NCBI GenBank assembly: GCA_030686995.1
Contig: CM060693.1
Span: forward strand, 113,655,728 to 113,719,727
DNA from: Artemisia argyi
Lineage: Eukaryota > Streptophyta > Magnoliopsida > Asterales > Asteraceae
Direction: 5' to 3'
Length of the DNA: 64,000 nucleotides
Part shown: piece after piece, positions 36,485 through 48,037 of the stretch
How positions within the stretch are numbered: the first letter of the stretch is position 1
Layout: each line of letters opens with the position of its first letter
Position numbers and translations under genes: made by a program
Notes under the pieces: generated by a model
Databases searched by the model: none
Told to the model about the DNA's origin: nothing
Seen by the model: the letters and a program-made list of their open reading frames with translations, nothing else

Positions 36485-36874
36485 TTAATAAAAAGAAAAA
36501 TCATGAATTTTCAAATAACAATTAATCATCGGAAAAAAGCCCAAATCAATCATGTAATCGTCGTCAATATCATGTCCAGAAGCATTCATCTGCTCAACTA
36601 ATGCTGATGCCATTGTCAATTTTGATATTAGCTTTCTCATGTCACGAACACTGATTAGCCGACTTCCATAATAATTCTTAATCCAATCAATGAGTGATCC
36701 ACTTTCATTTGCATCTGTAAATAATATAAACATAAAGACATAATCATTGGTTGAGCAAATACTACAAACAATAATATTAGATTAACATATATAAAAAAAA
36801 TTACCATGGTTATTTGTTGGTTTAGTTTCATTTGTTTTGTTTGCAGTTTCCATCGATGAAGATTTATCATTCAT
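36485..36874 (-). CDS. Two-exon minus-strand gene, 99 residues (unknown)
   Basis: Exon 1 is 36874-36805 (MNDKSSSMETANKTNETKPT..., 70 nt, phase 1) and ends ATG before GTAATT. Exon 2 is 36714-36485 and starts after TTTACAG. The spliced frame is open for 99 codons. The second exon encodes ESGSLIDWIKNYYGSRLISV, RDMRKLISKLTMASALVEQM and an acidic DIDDDYMIDLG patch. I recognise no family. Its first exon has nearly the same length and the same phase as the first exon of the plus-strand gene at 10867. It may be the 5' end of the same minus-strand transcription unit as the B3-like pseudogene. Confidence 0.45.
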
Positions 36875-37341
36875 ATTTGATACTTTTGTAGAATAAGTGC
36901 AGCCAAAAAATTAGGGTTTCAAGAATACAATTTGGTTTTTTTTTTTTTTTATAATGTAAGTAAAAATATAAAACATATCTAAATTTACAAATCGTTTTTT
37001 ATATAGAAAATATACGCATATTAATATACAATATATTTTACTTTAAATACATTTAATGCTAACATAAAATTATAAACTAATTTTTTTAAGGAACATATTC
37101 TATAAATCGTTTTTAATACAAAAAAAATTTGAAAAATAAATTAATTCGTTATTAACGAAAACATGATAATTATAACTTCAAATAAACATGTGAATGACAT
37201 AAATTAAAGATGTAAGTTATAAATATATAATAAATGTAAATGCGTAGAATAAATTAATACGTATGTGATTAAATTAATGATTGTAAATAGTACTCAAATA
37301 TTTGACATATTTAAACAAATTTAACGTTAGATAATTTAACG

Positions 37342-37437
<96 letters not shown>
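37342..37437. repeat. (TA)n microsatellite
   Basis: An uninterrupted TA run of about 95 bp. Confidence 0.95.
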
Positions 37438-37440
<3 letters not shown>

Positions 37441-37499
37441 ACAAATATATATAAAAATTGATTAAAATACACCACAAATGTCAAAATCAACAAAGTAAA

Positions 37500-38445
37500 T
37501 TAAGATAATACGTCAATTCAACTAAACACAAGACAAAATCCAAATTAAAACACTAGAATTCAACCAATTATAAAGAAAAACACTAGAATTCAACATAATT
37601 GAACATCATTATGCGGGAATAATCGTGCCACAATGTAAACCATGCACCAATGACGACGTTCAGTTTTTTCTTCTCTAACGGTCGCTCGTTACTCCAAGGT
37701 ACCTATACATTTCAGCAATCTAAAAAACAAAAAGTTCTAGAAATGATGAAACTATTGCACGTCTAGTGAGGCATTCAAAAAGAAAATTGTAGAGAATAGT
37801 TTAATGATTTAGATAACTTCAAGTGTCCAAACAATCATGTTCTTAGGGCGTGCTCGACACTATACTTTGAGAATGATTATCTTTTCGAAATAATCAAAAT
37901 CAAATAACCACTGTTCACAAAAAAAAATTGCAAGTGACTTTGCTTTAAAGTCATTACAATGAAATAAGTTGAGGTATTTACCTATGAAGTTACCAAATAA
38001 TCAATCAACTTTTCCGCAACTTGCTACTCATAAACTAAAGGGATTGATTTAAAAAGTGCTTATAGCATTTCAATACAACACTTGAGCTATTTTGAGAGTA
38101 TGTCAAATTTGCTTAACCAACCTGTTCATCTGGTTTACTAAACACACCTAATTATCCAGAGCTGATTATTTTCGACACTTAGACAGAACTTACTATATAA
38201 AGAGAATTCAAAGACTTATGACGTGAAGATAAACAAACAATAAAACGTTAAAAAACATTACCTGAGGTAAAGCAAATATCTCTAGCTTGAGGCAAACAGT
38301 GTAAGAAGATCAGCCCCAACAATCCTCCTAAAGCTATGTTTCTGATGTGGGTACAATAAATTCAGAGTTTTTCATTTTCCAAAGATACATTGCAATTCTT
38401 ATGTGTATAGTTTGTATGATAAAGCATAATCAAGAAATAAGAATA
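37500..38445. other. Non-coding stretch in the CACTA element
   Basis: No coding sequence supported. A short direct repeat AACACTAGAATTCAAC occurs at about 37548 and 37577. Confidence 0.4.
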
Positions 38446-38450
38446 AATAC

Positions 38451-38565
38451 CAGGTATTTAGTATCGGATGATCCATAGCCTTGATTGCAGTGGAAGGAAT
38501 CTCAATATCGGCAAAAGTAACAAAGCCTCTAGTCCTGCCAGTTTCTTTGCTGGTTATGACCTCGG
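38451..38565 (-). pseudogene. RRM (RNA-recognition motif) exon fragment
   Basis: After an acceptor-like GCGACAG the minus strand reads AEVITSKETGRTRGFVTFAD, then AIKAMDHPILN, and ends at a CTG|GTATTT donor-like site. This is the second half of an RRM, as in plant glycine-rich RNA-binding proteins. The RNP1 motif, normally RGFGFVTF, is shortened to RGFVTF by two residues, and the first RRM half is absent. It is a captured fragment, unlikely to be functional. Confidence 0.7.
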
Positions 38566-38746
38566 CTGTCGCATACCATACAAAAATGTATAAGTAATTA
38601 ATCAAGAAATATAACTTTAATTTAATTTAAATTCAGGCGGTTCTAACATTGGTTAAATACTCAAATAAGTATAAAAGAAATTATTTAGGGGTCAAACTGC
38701 TACATGTATTTACCTTGCCACTTATTTCTCAATGCCACTCAAGCAC

Positions 38747-39135
38747 CAAGTTATTATACATTCCAGGTACATTTAATTATAACAAAAAGTTGCACTATTT
38801 CCACAAGAAATTTCTTATCCAACCATTGATGCAACAAATAACCCAAGACAACAGTGCAAGTATCAACAACATTTAAGCTTAATTAATCAAGTAAAATATG
38901 ACCCATCAAGTCCAAGCCCATGCATTGACTTTCAAGAACACAAGTTATTATACATTCCAGGTACATTTAATTATAACAAAAAGTTGCACTATTTCTACAA
39001 GAAATTGCTTATCCAACCATTAATGTAGCAAATAACCCAAGACAACAGTGCTAGTATCAACAAAATTTAAGCTTGGTTAATCAAGTAAATTATGACCCAT
39101 CGAGTCTAAGCCCAAGCATTGACTTTCAAGAACAC
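38747..39135. repeat. Tandem duplication of about 194 bp
   Basis: Copies 38747-38940 and 38941-39135 both start CAAGTTATTATACATTCCAG and end CATTGACTTTCAAGAACACA, with a few mismatches. Non-coding. Confidence 0.88.
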
Positions 39136-39684
39136 AAATAATGTTACTATTTTGCATATTGCAAACAACTACATGAAACTTGAAAGGACAAAGCATAATA
39201 CCTCTTGAATATGTCTTTCTAACCAGAATCAAGTCCATTTGTATGATTAAGTCAGGATTAAACGGCTTGGTTATAGAACCCTAAATGATGGGCCTAAAAG
39301 GCCGTTGCTAGGTCTATTCGCACTTTGTATTGAACAACCCTTTCTAAAATTTATGGCGTTGTATACGATTTCTATGCACACATCCGTGAAACAATTAAAT
39401 TACTATTGTAGTACCTACTTGTGCCTCTTTTTAAGCACGTCTATACCCAAATCACATATGTAAAGTTGTACATCGATGAACACGTACATAAAAAAAATTA
39501 CCACTTATGTTTGTTATCTTCTTCCTAATGTATATTAGCTTGCAATTAGAACTTGTATAAAACACAATAAATGAATAGCCAATGATTTACAGAGCACTAA
39601 AACTAATGTCATGAACTATTGTGCTCTAAATTCTTCTACATCAATGAAACAACATTTACTTTCAAAGCCTAGACATAAAATAAA

Positions 39685-39974
39685 GGGAAAATTACCAAAA
39701 TGGCCCATTGCCCTGCGGTCTAGGCATATTTAGCCCGTTTTTTAAAAATTCCCGTTTTAGCCCAAGTTGCCCTGGGCAACTTTCGTATAACCAACCGAAA
39801 GATGAAAAGTGTCCTCAAGTTGCCCAAAATACAAAAAAGTTGCCCCGACGTGGCACTCTGTAGTTGGCTATACGAAAGTTACCCAGGGCAACCCGGGCTA
39901 AAACGGAATTTTTTTAAAAAAAGGGCTAAATATGCCTTGACCCAGGGCAACCGGGCTATTTTACTAATTATCCC
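39685..39974. mobile_element. Foldback MITE with 9-bp target duplication (MULE type)
   Basis: About 290 bp flanked by exact TAAAATAAA (39676-39684 and 39975-39983). The left half (GGGAAAATTACCAAAATGGC...AGGCATATTTAGCCC...GTTTTAGCCC) is the inverted copy of the right half over about 105 bp, so the whole element can fold back. It has no coding capacity. Confidence 0.88.
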
Positions 39975-40518
39975 TAAAATAAAATACAGCTAGAATTGTG
40001 GCTTATGAAGTCACCTGACATAACAAATTCGAAAAAACTACATATTGAAACAATTTCATTTAGTTTTAATATTTGTTTAATAAATTCCATTTGTTTGACT
40101 ATCTAATTAAAACAACCTTCATTTTGATAACAATTTCTACATTAATTCTTCATCTAGCCTTTAGTCAAAGAAAAATAAAAATAACTAAAACTATATATAA
40201 AATTGAAATCAATACATATAAAAGTACATGGTATTTTCCAAGAAGAAGGGTGCTACCAATGTGTGTATTGTCCAGGAAGAAGACGAGATGAGATGGCGAG
40301 ATGCAGCGGCAGCGGCTGTGAAGATGGGGGTTAGGGTTCGGAGGCTGATTGGGTGGGGGGTTGATGGTGTGAAAGTGGGTATGGTATGATTTTGTGGTAG
40401 CAGATTTAAAGAAAAAGGGGGCCAGGGTTCTTTTTTTTATAAAAATTTTTTGTTTTGTTTAGGGTGGGAATGAAATATTAAGATGAAAATTAAACTTTTC
40501 AACTCCCGCCGTTGACAC

Positions 40519-41775
40519 CAATGTTTGTGAAACCCGGGTTTTAAATCGACCCGGTAAAGTCACCGGTCACCGGGTCAACCCAGTTTTCTATTATAAAACT
40601 ATTTTTTTTCAACCAGTTCGATCACCGGGTCAACCCGGTTTTCTATAAAAAAAAATAAAAAAATAAAAAATAAAAAAAAGCAGTGGGTTTTCAAGAACCG
40701 GGTTGACCCGGGTTACTTAAAACCCGGCAATAAGGATGAGCATGGTTCTGGAACCGGTTGGAACCGGAACCGGTGGATCCAAGAACCGATTTTTCTGAAA
40801 AGTGGGAACCGAGAACCGAACCGAATATAGTTTTTGGTTCTGGTTCTGGTTCTAGTTCCGGTTCCAGTTCTTTTGGATCTACCCGTATTGGAACCGCTTT
40901 TCTATTAAGCTAATAAAAAACACAAAAAAATAAACTTTTTAAGAACTTACAACCATTTACATTTAAGCAAATAACAATTAACAACTAAACCATAAACTCG
41001 AATAGTCTATCATTCTATAGTTACTTTCACTTGTTCGTATTTTTAACAAAACAATAATGCATAACAATCCGGAATACAGAATAAAATAACTTAAAACTTT
41101 GTTCATATTTGTTAGGCAAAGTATTAATAAAACTAAAAGTGCTACGTGATGATCATGTGGCTACGTGATGATGATAGATAATAAATAATGTATTAATAAA
41201 AGTGCTAGCAAATTTTAGCATGATGAAAATGTAAAAGCTAATCAAATGCAAATAAAAATAAAATATAAATTTACTTCCATTGTTTTGGTAATGATGAATG
41301 ATCTTGGAATGCTATTAGGTTTAGATTAATTATTGATTTGTGGATGTTTCAGTGAATTAAAGATTAGGGTTTAGAGTGCTTGGCTTGATGGCTAGTAGGT
41401 TTTTATTTATTTATTTATTTATTTATTATTTTTTTATGATACGTAGGATTTGATTAATATTTTGACAAGTAAAAAAATTACATATTTTTATAATTATTGG
41501 ATCTTTGGTTCCGGAACCAAGAACCGGTGGAACCGATCTGAACCGACTCAAGAACCGAAAAATCTCAAAATCAAGAACTGGAACGGGAACCATTGGTTCT
41601 GGTTCCGGTTTGGTTCTTCATGGTTTCGGTCCAGTTCTCATTCCGGTTCCGGTTCTTTGGTTCTTTTGCTCATCCCTACCCGGCAAGTCTAACCTATTAA
41701 CCCGTTTTAAAAACCCCATTTTTTTACCCATTTTTTTTCCATAATAGTCGGTTCGAAGCAGGTTTCAAAACATTG
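40519..41775. mobile_element. Outer hAT-type element
   Basis: Terminal CAATGTTT(G)TGAAAC on the left and its complement on the right (GTTTCAAAACATTG). Flanked by GTTGACAC (40511-40518) and GTTTACAC (41776-41783), an 8-bp duplication with one mismatch. It is full of CCGGGTCAACCCGG-type inverted words. No transposase remains. Confidence 0.7.
40731..41678. mobile_element. Inner hAT-type element nested in the outer one
   Basis: The ends TAAGGATGAGCA and TGCTCATCCCTA are inverted repeats, flanked by an exact 8-bp duplication CCCGGCAA (40723-40730 and 41679-41686). The subterminal regions are dense in GAACCGG/CCGGTTC words on both sides. About 950 bp, non-coding. Confidence 0.85.
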
Positions 41776-42362
41776 GTTTACACATCATAAATCGCTGATT
41801 GAATGGAAAAGGGTCTTTTTGAGTCTTATCCCAACTTATTCTCAAGTAATTATACATCCTTGTACTTTTTATCGTATCTAAACTCAAACACTTAAAAGGT
41901 TATAGAAAAAGTAAAAAAAAAAAAAATATGAAAACATCAAAACAACGGGTCTTACACAAAATATGCTATCTTTATGTTTTCTTGAGCAATCATGATTTTA
42001 ATTTATTCTTTTATAAGCATTTATGGTGTGTTTTAGATTTTATTCAAGTAAATGACTATTTTTTTGAAATAATTATTTGCACATTATTTTCGGAAGTTCA
42101 AAATATAGAATACTCACACCGGTTGTTTTTTTTCAAAAATAGTGTCTAAAACATAAATACATAGAGACATGTTGTTACCATCACATCAGTGTCTTTGATT
42201 GTGTAAAGAGACCGGTTTTTACCCGCAAACCCAGTTTCTATGCATTTTGTATTATGAAAACTGGTTTTTTTAAGAAAACCAATCTAAATTCCTTCCATTC
42301 CCACTATCATTTTATCATAGAAATAGGGTTTTATATAACCAGTATTTATTTGGGGGTGTTTA

Positions 42363-42382
42363 TAGCCTTTTGTGTAGTAGTG
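42363..42382 (-). repeat. Right terminal inverted repeat of the CACTA element
   Basis: Plus strand ends CCTTTTGTGTAGTAGTG and is followed by TTT. ACCGGTTT-like motifs lie just inside it. Confidence 0.75.
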
Positions 42383-42443
42383 TTTCATCCCTATATATAT
42401 ATATTTTTTTGTTGCATAAAACTGACTCTTGATGCAGGATAAA

Positions 42444-43217
42444 TGTTAGAATATGTAAATCATAACAATGAAATAAAACATAAAACATCATCAAGCAACG
42501 CAGCTGAATAGAATCAAATACATGTAATAATAATTAACCAAATATAAAAGAATATGCGTACCTTTGTGATTTCTAGCAAGAACAAGAAATAAAGTATCAA
42601 GAACAATATAAACCCTAGGTTAGGGTTTAATGATGGATCGACTAAGGTAAATTCGATTAGGGCAAATCACGTTAGCAAAAGTATGCTAACACTTCGTTCT
42701 TGAACACACGTACTATTAGCGTTTCAATTAGAAAAGCTAGGTTCTAGATCCACAAGCAAATACCACTAGGTTGAGCCTTAGTTGATCGAATAGGAACCCT
42801 AACAGGGTGTATTGGATCGCCTATAGCTCAAAGAAAGAAGAAGAAGAAGAAGAAAAGACTTAGGTTTGCAAGTGAACCAAGAGATGAGAGAATGAATACA
42901 TGGGGTCATGTATTTTTACTAATCCAATCTTGGAGCTCAAGAAAACAACCCTAATCCCCTAGGGATGTGGGTCGGCCGAAACTAGCCCAAGAGGGGTCCT
43001 TCCGGATCCTTCTTTTCCACTATTTCATGTTTAGTCCTTCCTTTTTCGTCTAACGGTCGTTAGGTACCGTTAAGTGTTTATTTGTGAAAATAATAATTAT
43101 TCATAACTAAATATAATAATTATTAATTAATTGAAACTCATACGTAAAGTGTGCAATCCCGAAGTCTCGTGTTCGAGTCCGGATATATTCATTAATTTTT
43201 ATCCGTTACTTCTAACA
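42444..43217 (-). repeat. 3' LTR of the copia element
   Basis: About 774 bp with TGTTAGAA/TTCTAACA ends. A GTTCGAGTCC word at about 43172 resembles a pol III B box but no A box accompanies it. Confidence 0.8.
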
Positions 43218-44053
43218 GCTCCCACTCGGATATACATTAATGTAATAATGACATTGGTTAGTCTAGCATAACACGCCAATGTCCCCAGAACTATCACGAG
43301 TATGGTTTCCTGGAAAAAACCATCATTGATTATGCATCATCATACTTATCCTTTTGATTCTAATACCATGTTAATATGGATATGGATAAAAGTCATTCCA
43401 TAATTAACTTTCTGTTTCTCGTTATTTTGATCAAGCAAGATTACCAATTCATCTGAACGTATTCCAGATAGACCTTGGGCATGGCCATGCAAACATCTTG
43501 TCAATCCTACGAGTGGCCTAACAGTATTAAATTTCAAAACAAATTTGAAGGAAACAAATTCTGTATTGACTACAAGCATAACCTATGAACTTCGCATCAT
43601 CTCTGAAAATAATCCTTATAACTACCAGTTACGGATAGCGTTAGACTATCTCACAGAAAATGAGCTACATCCACAGCAGTTACCTGGTATCTCAAGTCTG
43701 AGGATAAATATTCATTATTTACTTTAATGACAACATCCATAAGTATAATCATATAATTGGGATTTTGTCCTATACTCAATTTATTCATTCTATTGAATAT
43801 CATGTGAATTTGGCATGTCCTACGCATCAATATACTTTAAGTATATAATACCAAAACTCAGATTTGTCTTAATTTGATGATACTCCCATAACATTAATTG
43901 ACAACGAACTATTCATAATAACTCAAGTTATCCATGGATTAAACATTCAAATATAGGATACAATATTATAAATGGAAATAGACATAACAAAATATCATTT
44001 CATTAAGATAATTATTGTTTACAATATCCTTTATCCAAATACTAACCACAGAT
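43218..44053. other. Copia 3' untranslated region
   Basis: Between the LTR and the RNase H stop. It begins with the polypurine tract. I see nothing else in it. Confidence 0.6.
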
Positions 44054-46455
44054 TTACAAGAAACTACTAGCTAAACGAAGTCCAATGCCATTGGCATGTT
44101 GAGTAAGCTTTTCCTTAGATAAAGCTTTCGTAAATGGATTAGCTAGATTGTTATCTGTGTGAATTTTGAGTAAATTGATTTCACCTATATCGACTTGTTC
44201 TCGAACATAGAGATATCTTCTAGGAAAGAGTCTGGTGCCTTTTATAACTCCAGGTTCATTGGCGAATGTAACTGCGGCAGAATTTTCACAATACATATTA
44301 ATAGGTAATTCAATTGACGGCATAACACCTAGCCTCGAAATGAATTTCCTAATCCAAACAGCTTCCATCGCAGCTTCCGATGCAGCAATATACTCAGCTT
44401 ATGTAACAGACATTGTAATTGTAGTCTGCTTCTTGCTCTTTCAGTCAACTGCTCCTCCATTAATAACAAAGACATAACCCGTCTAAGACTTCGTATCATC
44501 TTTATCAGTTTCAAAGGATGCATCACTGTAACCTGTAACATCAAGTTCTGCATTTGGATTTCCCCCATACACTAGAAACATATCTTTAGTATTTCTTAAA
44601 TACTTAAGAATGCTTTTAATAGCATGTCAGTGCTTTCCACCTGGATTCTGTTGATAACGACTGGTCATATTTTGTACAAACGCCACATCAGGCCTTGTGC
44701 ATCTCACTGCATACATGATAGATCCTACTGCCGAAGCATAAGGAACTTTCTTCATGAGTGCCACCTCTTCAGGTGTTGAGGCACACATTTTGCTACTTAA
44801 GCCATGTTCTACTTGCATTGGCAAATATCCTTTCTTGGAATTTTGCATATTGAATCTCTTCAATACTTTATCAATATAAGCACTTTGGCTTAATCTAAAC
44901 AACCGCTTTGATCTATCTCTGTAGATTTTGATTCCAAGGATGTATGCTGCTTCTCCTAAATCCTTCACAAAAAAACATCTATCAAGATAGGATTTAACTT
45001 CCTTTATTTGGTATGTGATTTCCTAAGATCAATATGTCATCGACATACAGGATAAGGAAAGTAACATTACTCCCACTAGCTTTCTGGTATACACATGGCT
45101 CATCAAGATTTTGAGTAAATCCAAAACTTTTGATTTCTGCATCAAATCTTTTATTCCATTGACGTGATGCTAGCTTCAATCCATAAATGGATCTTTGAAG
45201 TTTGCATACACGGTTTGGAATTTCTGGATTCACAAACCCCTCAGGTTGCGCCATATAGATGTCTTCATCTAGGCGACCATTTAAGAAGACGGTTTTGACA
45301 TCCATTTGCCATATCTCATAGTCATAGTAAGCTGCTATAGCTAAGAGAATCCTAATAGCTCTAATGTCAGCTACATGAGAAAAGGTCTCCTCGTAGTCAA
45401 CACCATAGGTTTGAGTATAGCCTTTAGCTACCAAACGAGCCTTATAGGTGTGTACATAGCCATCCATGTCTGTTTTCTTCTTGTAGAGCCATCTAGTTCC
45501 AACTACCTTGGCATTGGGAGGAAGGTCTACTTCTATCCAGACTTCGTTGTCTCTTATGGATTGCATTTCCCCATTCATAGCAACCTGCCATTTTTCCTTT
45601 TCAGGACTATTCATGGCAGCCCTATAACTAGTAGGTTCATCAAGATCCCCTAGTATAGTTTCCTCACACTCTACGTTAAGACATAGACGTTCAGGTGCTT
45701 TCACAGTTCTTGAAGATCTGCGAATGGGAACCACTTTAACTTCAGGTGGAGGACCTAGACTTTCAGGTTCTACAGGAAGTGCGCTAGTATTTTCAGAAGG
45801 TGATGTATCTTCTTGTTCATCTTCTAGATCATAAACTCTCCCACTGAATTCTTGAGATATAAGATTCTTTTCAAATAAATCTCCACACATAGCCACAATG
45901 ACTTTATTCTCTGGTGGAAAGTAAAAGTAGTAACCCATTGTTTCCTTTGGGTATCCTACGAAGATACACTTAACAGATCTTTGTTGGAGTTTATCTAGTG
46001 AATCACGTTTAACAAACGCGTCACAACCCCAGACCTTTAAGTAAGAAAAGTTGGGAGCTTTTCATTTCCATAATTCATATGGAGTCTTATCAACCTTCTT
46101 AGTTGGAACCATATTGAATATGCGAACCGCAGTTTCAAGGGCATAATCCCAAAAGGATAAGGGTAGAGTTGTAAGATTAAACATTGATCGTACCATGTCA
46201 AGCAAAGTACGATTTCTCCTTTCAGATACACCATTTTGCTGTGGAGTATAAGGAGCTGTGAGTTGATGGACTATACCACACTCAGCTAAATAATCTTTAA
46301 ACTCTTGGCTTATATATTCACCGCCTCTATCGGATCGACGAGCCTTAATCTTCTTACCGAGTTGTAATTCTACTTCACTTTTGAAAACCTTGAATGTATT
46401 AAAGACTTCATGTTTATGTTAAGTAAATAAACATAACCATAACGACTATAATCAT
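44054..46455 (-). pseudogene. pol: Copia pol (integrase end, reverse transcriptase, RNase H), multiple stops
   Basis: From 46455 downward: integrase remnant (DYSRYGYVYLL, then frame breaks; LWDYALETAVRIFN region near 46150), reverse transcriptase (NEVWIEVDLPPNAKVVGTRW, YKARLVAKGYTQTYGVDYEE, MDVKTVFLNGRLDEDIYMAQ) with the catalytic LYVDDILILGN intact, then MKDLGEAAYILGIKIYRD, and RNase H (AEYIAASEAAMEAVWIRKFI, ADPFTKAL-like end). Stops replace conserved Trp, Gln and Glu codons near 44624, 44482, 44452 and 44400. Several are changes a C-to-T transition on one strand would give, as expected for a long-methylated dead copy. Confidence 0.85.
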
Positions 46456-46952
46456 TGATGAGTGCTCAAACACTTATTATTTTTTGTCAAATCTGAACTG
46501 CAAAACATACAAAAACACTCAGAAATGCATCAAAATACTGAAAATATTTCAAAATTGTGTTTTATATGTTTTAGATGCAAAAAGAGTAAAAACAGATGAA
46601 AAACGTACAAAGTTTGCAAAATTGGCAGTTTCAGTCCCCCAACTTTCATAAAATGTCAAAACTAGTCCCTGGTCATTCAAAATATGAAAAATTATCACCA
46701 AAGGTCCTTTTAAAATCATAAGTTGTCATATTTAGTCCTTTGGTCAAAAATCTCAAAAGTTTTGGAAATTTGCAATTTAGTCCCTAGAGTTTCACTTTTT
46801 GGCAGTTTGGTCCCTGGTGGGATATTTTTGAAAGAAAAATCATTTTTTGGTCTTTGGAAATTCACATGTGTCACTTTTAATCCCTGGATGAAAATTTGAA
46901 AAAATTTGAGAAAATTACATGTTTAGTCCCTGAAGTTTGGAAATTGACAAGG
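46456..46952 (+). repeat. LTR fragment of the TGATGAGTG family
   Basis: Starts TGATGAGTGCTC at the exact point where the copia integrase stops. It carries the hairpin start and the AGTCCCTGG/AGTCCTTTGG repeats seen in the other LTRs of the family. It ends where the gag-only copia LTR begins (46953). The rest of this LTR should lie beyond the window, after the inserted copia element. Confidence 0.78.
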
Positions 46953-47400
46953 TGTGAAGTCTTGAAGAAGTTGTGAAGGTGTGAAGAAGGTGTAAAGTTG
47001 TGAGATTGGTTCTAGCTACGATTAGAACTCGACATTTAGCTTAGTGTCGTTAACTCGTGTAAGCCAAGGTGTGTAAGGTTTCTCCACCATAAGGAGTTTG
47101 TTGACATAGTGAAGAAAACTCTCGAGTGTGGTACTCGGGGAGTGGAGTAGGGCAAGGAAGGTGTCCTTATAGCCGAACCACTATAAATTCGCGTGTTGTG
47201 GTTTGATCTTTCTAACTCTATCTTTTCTTCACTCTATTTCAATACTTTCATTATTAGATTAGAATTGCTTATATTGGTTGTTGTTTGAATTCACTTGAGA
47301 TCGAATCGAAAGTTTTTAATAAGCTACAAAATATTTTGGTAACAAATTTAAAAAGGACGTAAAACTATTCAACCCCCCCCCCCCCTTCTAGTTTTCCACA
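46953..47400 (+). repeat. 5' LTR of the gag-only copia element
   Basis: About 448 bp, TGTGAAG...TTTTCCACA. TATAAAT at 47182-47188 is a plausible TATA box. A C-run of about 13 lies near 47373-47385. The left border is inferred from the TG and from the end of the host LTR; the partner LTR is not available for comparison. Confidence 0.65.
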
Positions 47401-47402
47401 AT

Positions 47403-47415
47403 TGGTATCAGGAGC
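47403..47415 (+). other. Primer binding site (initiator tRNA-Met type)
   Basis: TGGTATCAGGAGC, close to the standard copia site TGGTATCAGAGC, two bases after the LTR. Confidence 0.88.
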
Positions 47416-47468
47416 CACGTCTAGCAAGATCTTTAAAATATATTGTATTTTAAAACTTGTAACGATCT

Positions 47469-48037
47469 ATGGAATCTGAAAAATATTTAGAAGGGCAATC
47501 TATGCAAAGACCACCACTATTTGAAAGTGATGGATTTTTATATTTGAAAAATCGATTCGAAACTTATGTGAAGTCAAAAGATCTAGATCTTTGGCATGTT
47601 ATTACTAATGGTGATTTTTTACCTATTCAAAATAACCCCGAAACAAAGAAAGATGAAATCGTACCTTTTGAAAAACAAAATGATGATTTAAAAAGAAAAC
47701 TTGCTAAAAATAATGAAGCAAAAATGGTTATTTATAATGCACTACCACGTAAAGAGTACGAAAGGATCTTTATGTGTGAAACCGCAAAAGAAATTTGGAA
47801 CTCTTTACTAATAACTCACCAAGGTAATAGTCAAGTCAAAGATAATAAGATAGATCTACTAGTTCAACAATATGAGCAATTCACGATTCCGGAAGATGAA
47901 TCAATTGATAATGCTTTTGCTAGATTTAACACTATCATCACAAGTTTAAAAGCACTTGACGAGAATTTTTCTAGTAAGAATTTTGTTAGGAAGTTTCTTA
48001 GGGCTCTTCATCCAAAATGGCGAGCTAAAGTGACGGC
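47469..48037 (+). CDS. gag: Copia gag, N-terminal part (split by insertion)
   Basis: MESEKYLEGQSMQRPPLFES starts the gag. The conserved UBN2/retrotransposon-gag core follows (ETAKEIWNSLLITHQGN, VQQYEQFTIPEDESIDNAFA, NFVRKFLRALHPKWRAKVTA). The frame is intact up to the ACGGC target duplication at 48033-48037, where the LTR element enters between codons of the core. The remainder is at 56776-58068 in the same frame. Confidence 0.88.

Larger units (their letters stand above)
42444..46455 (-). mobile_element. Ty1/copia retrotransposon, 3' part, decayed
   Basis: Minus strand. It has a 3' LTR (43217-42444, TGTTAGAA...TTCTAACA), a polypurine tract GAGTGGGAGC (43227-43218), then RNase H, reverse transcriptase and the end of integrase up to 46455. 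There it is cut by the TGATGAGTG LTR. The 5-bp flank on the left is ATAAA (42439-42443). gag, protease and the 5' LTR are not in the window. Many nonsense codons show that it is old. Confidence 0.88.

Noticed and set aside
41450..41744. Plus-strand frames rich in Gly/Ser/Pro/Arg
   Set aside because: They translate the GAACCGG-type words of the inner hAT element.
43150..43185. tRNA gene suggested by GTTCGAGTCC
   Set aside because: No A box or acceptor stem is visible; it lies inside a copia LTR.
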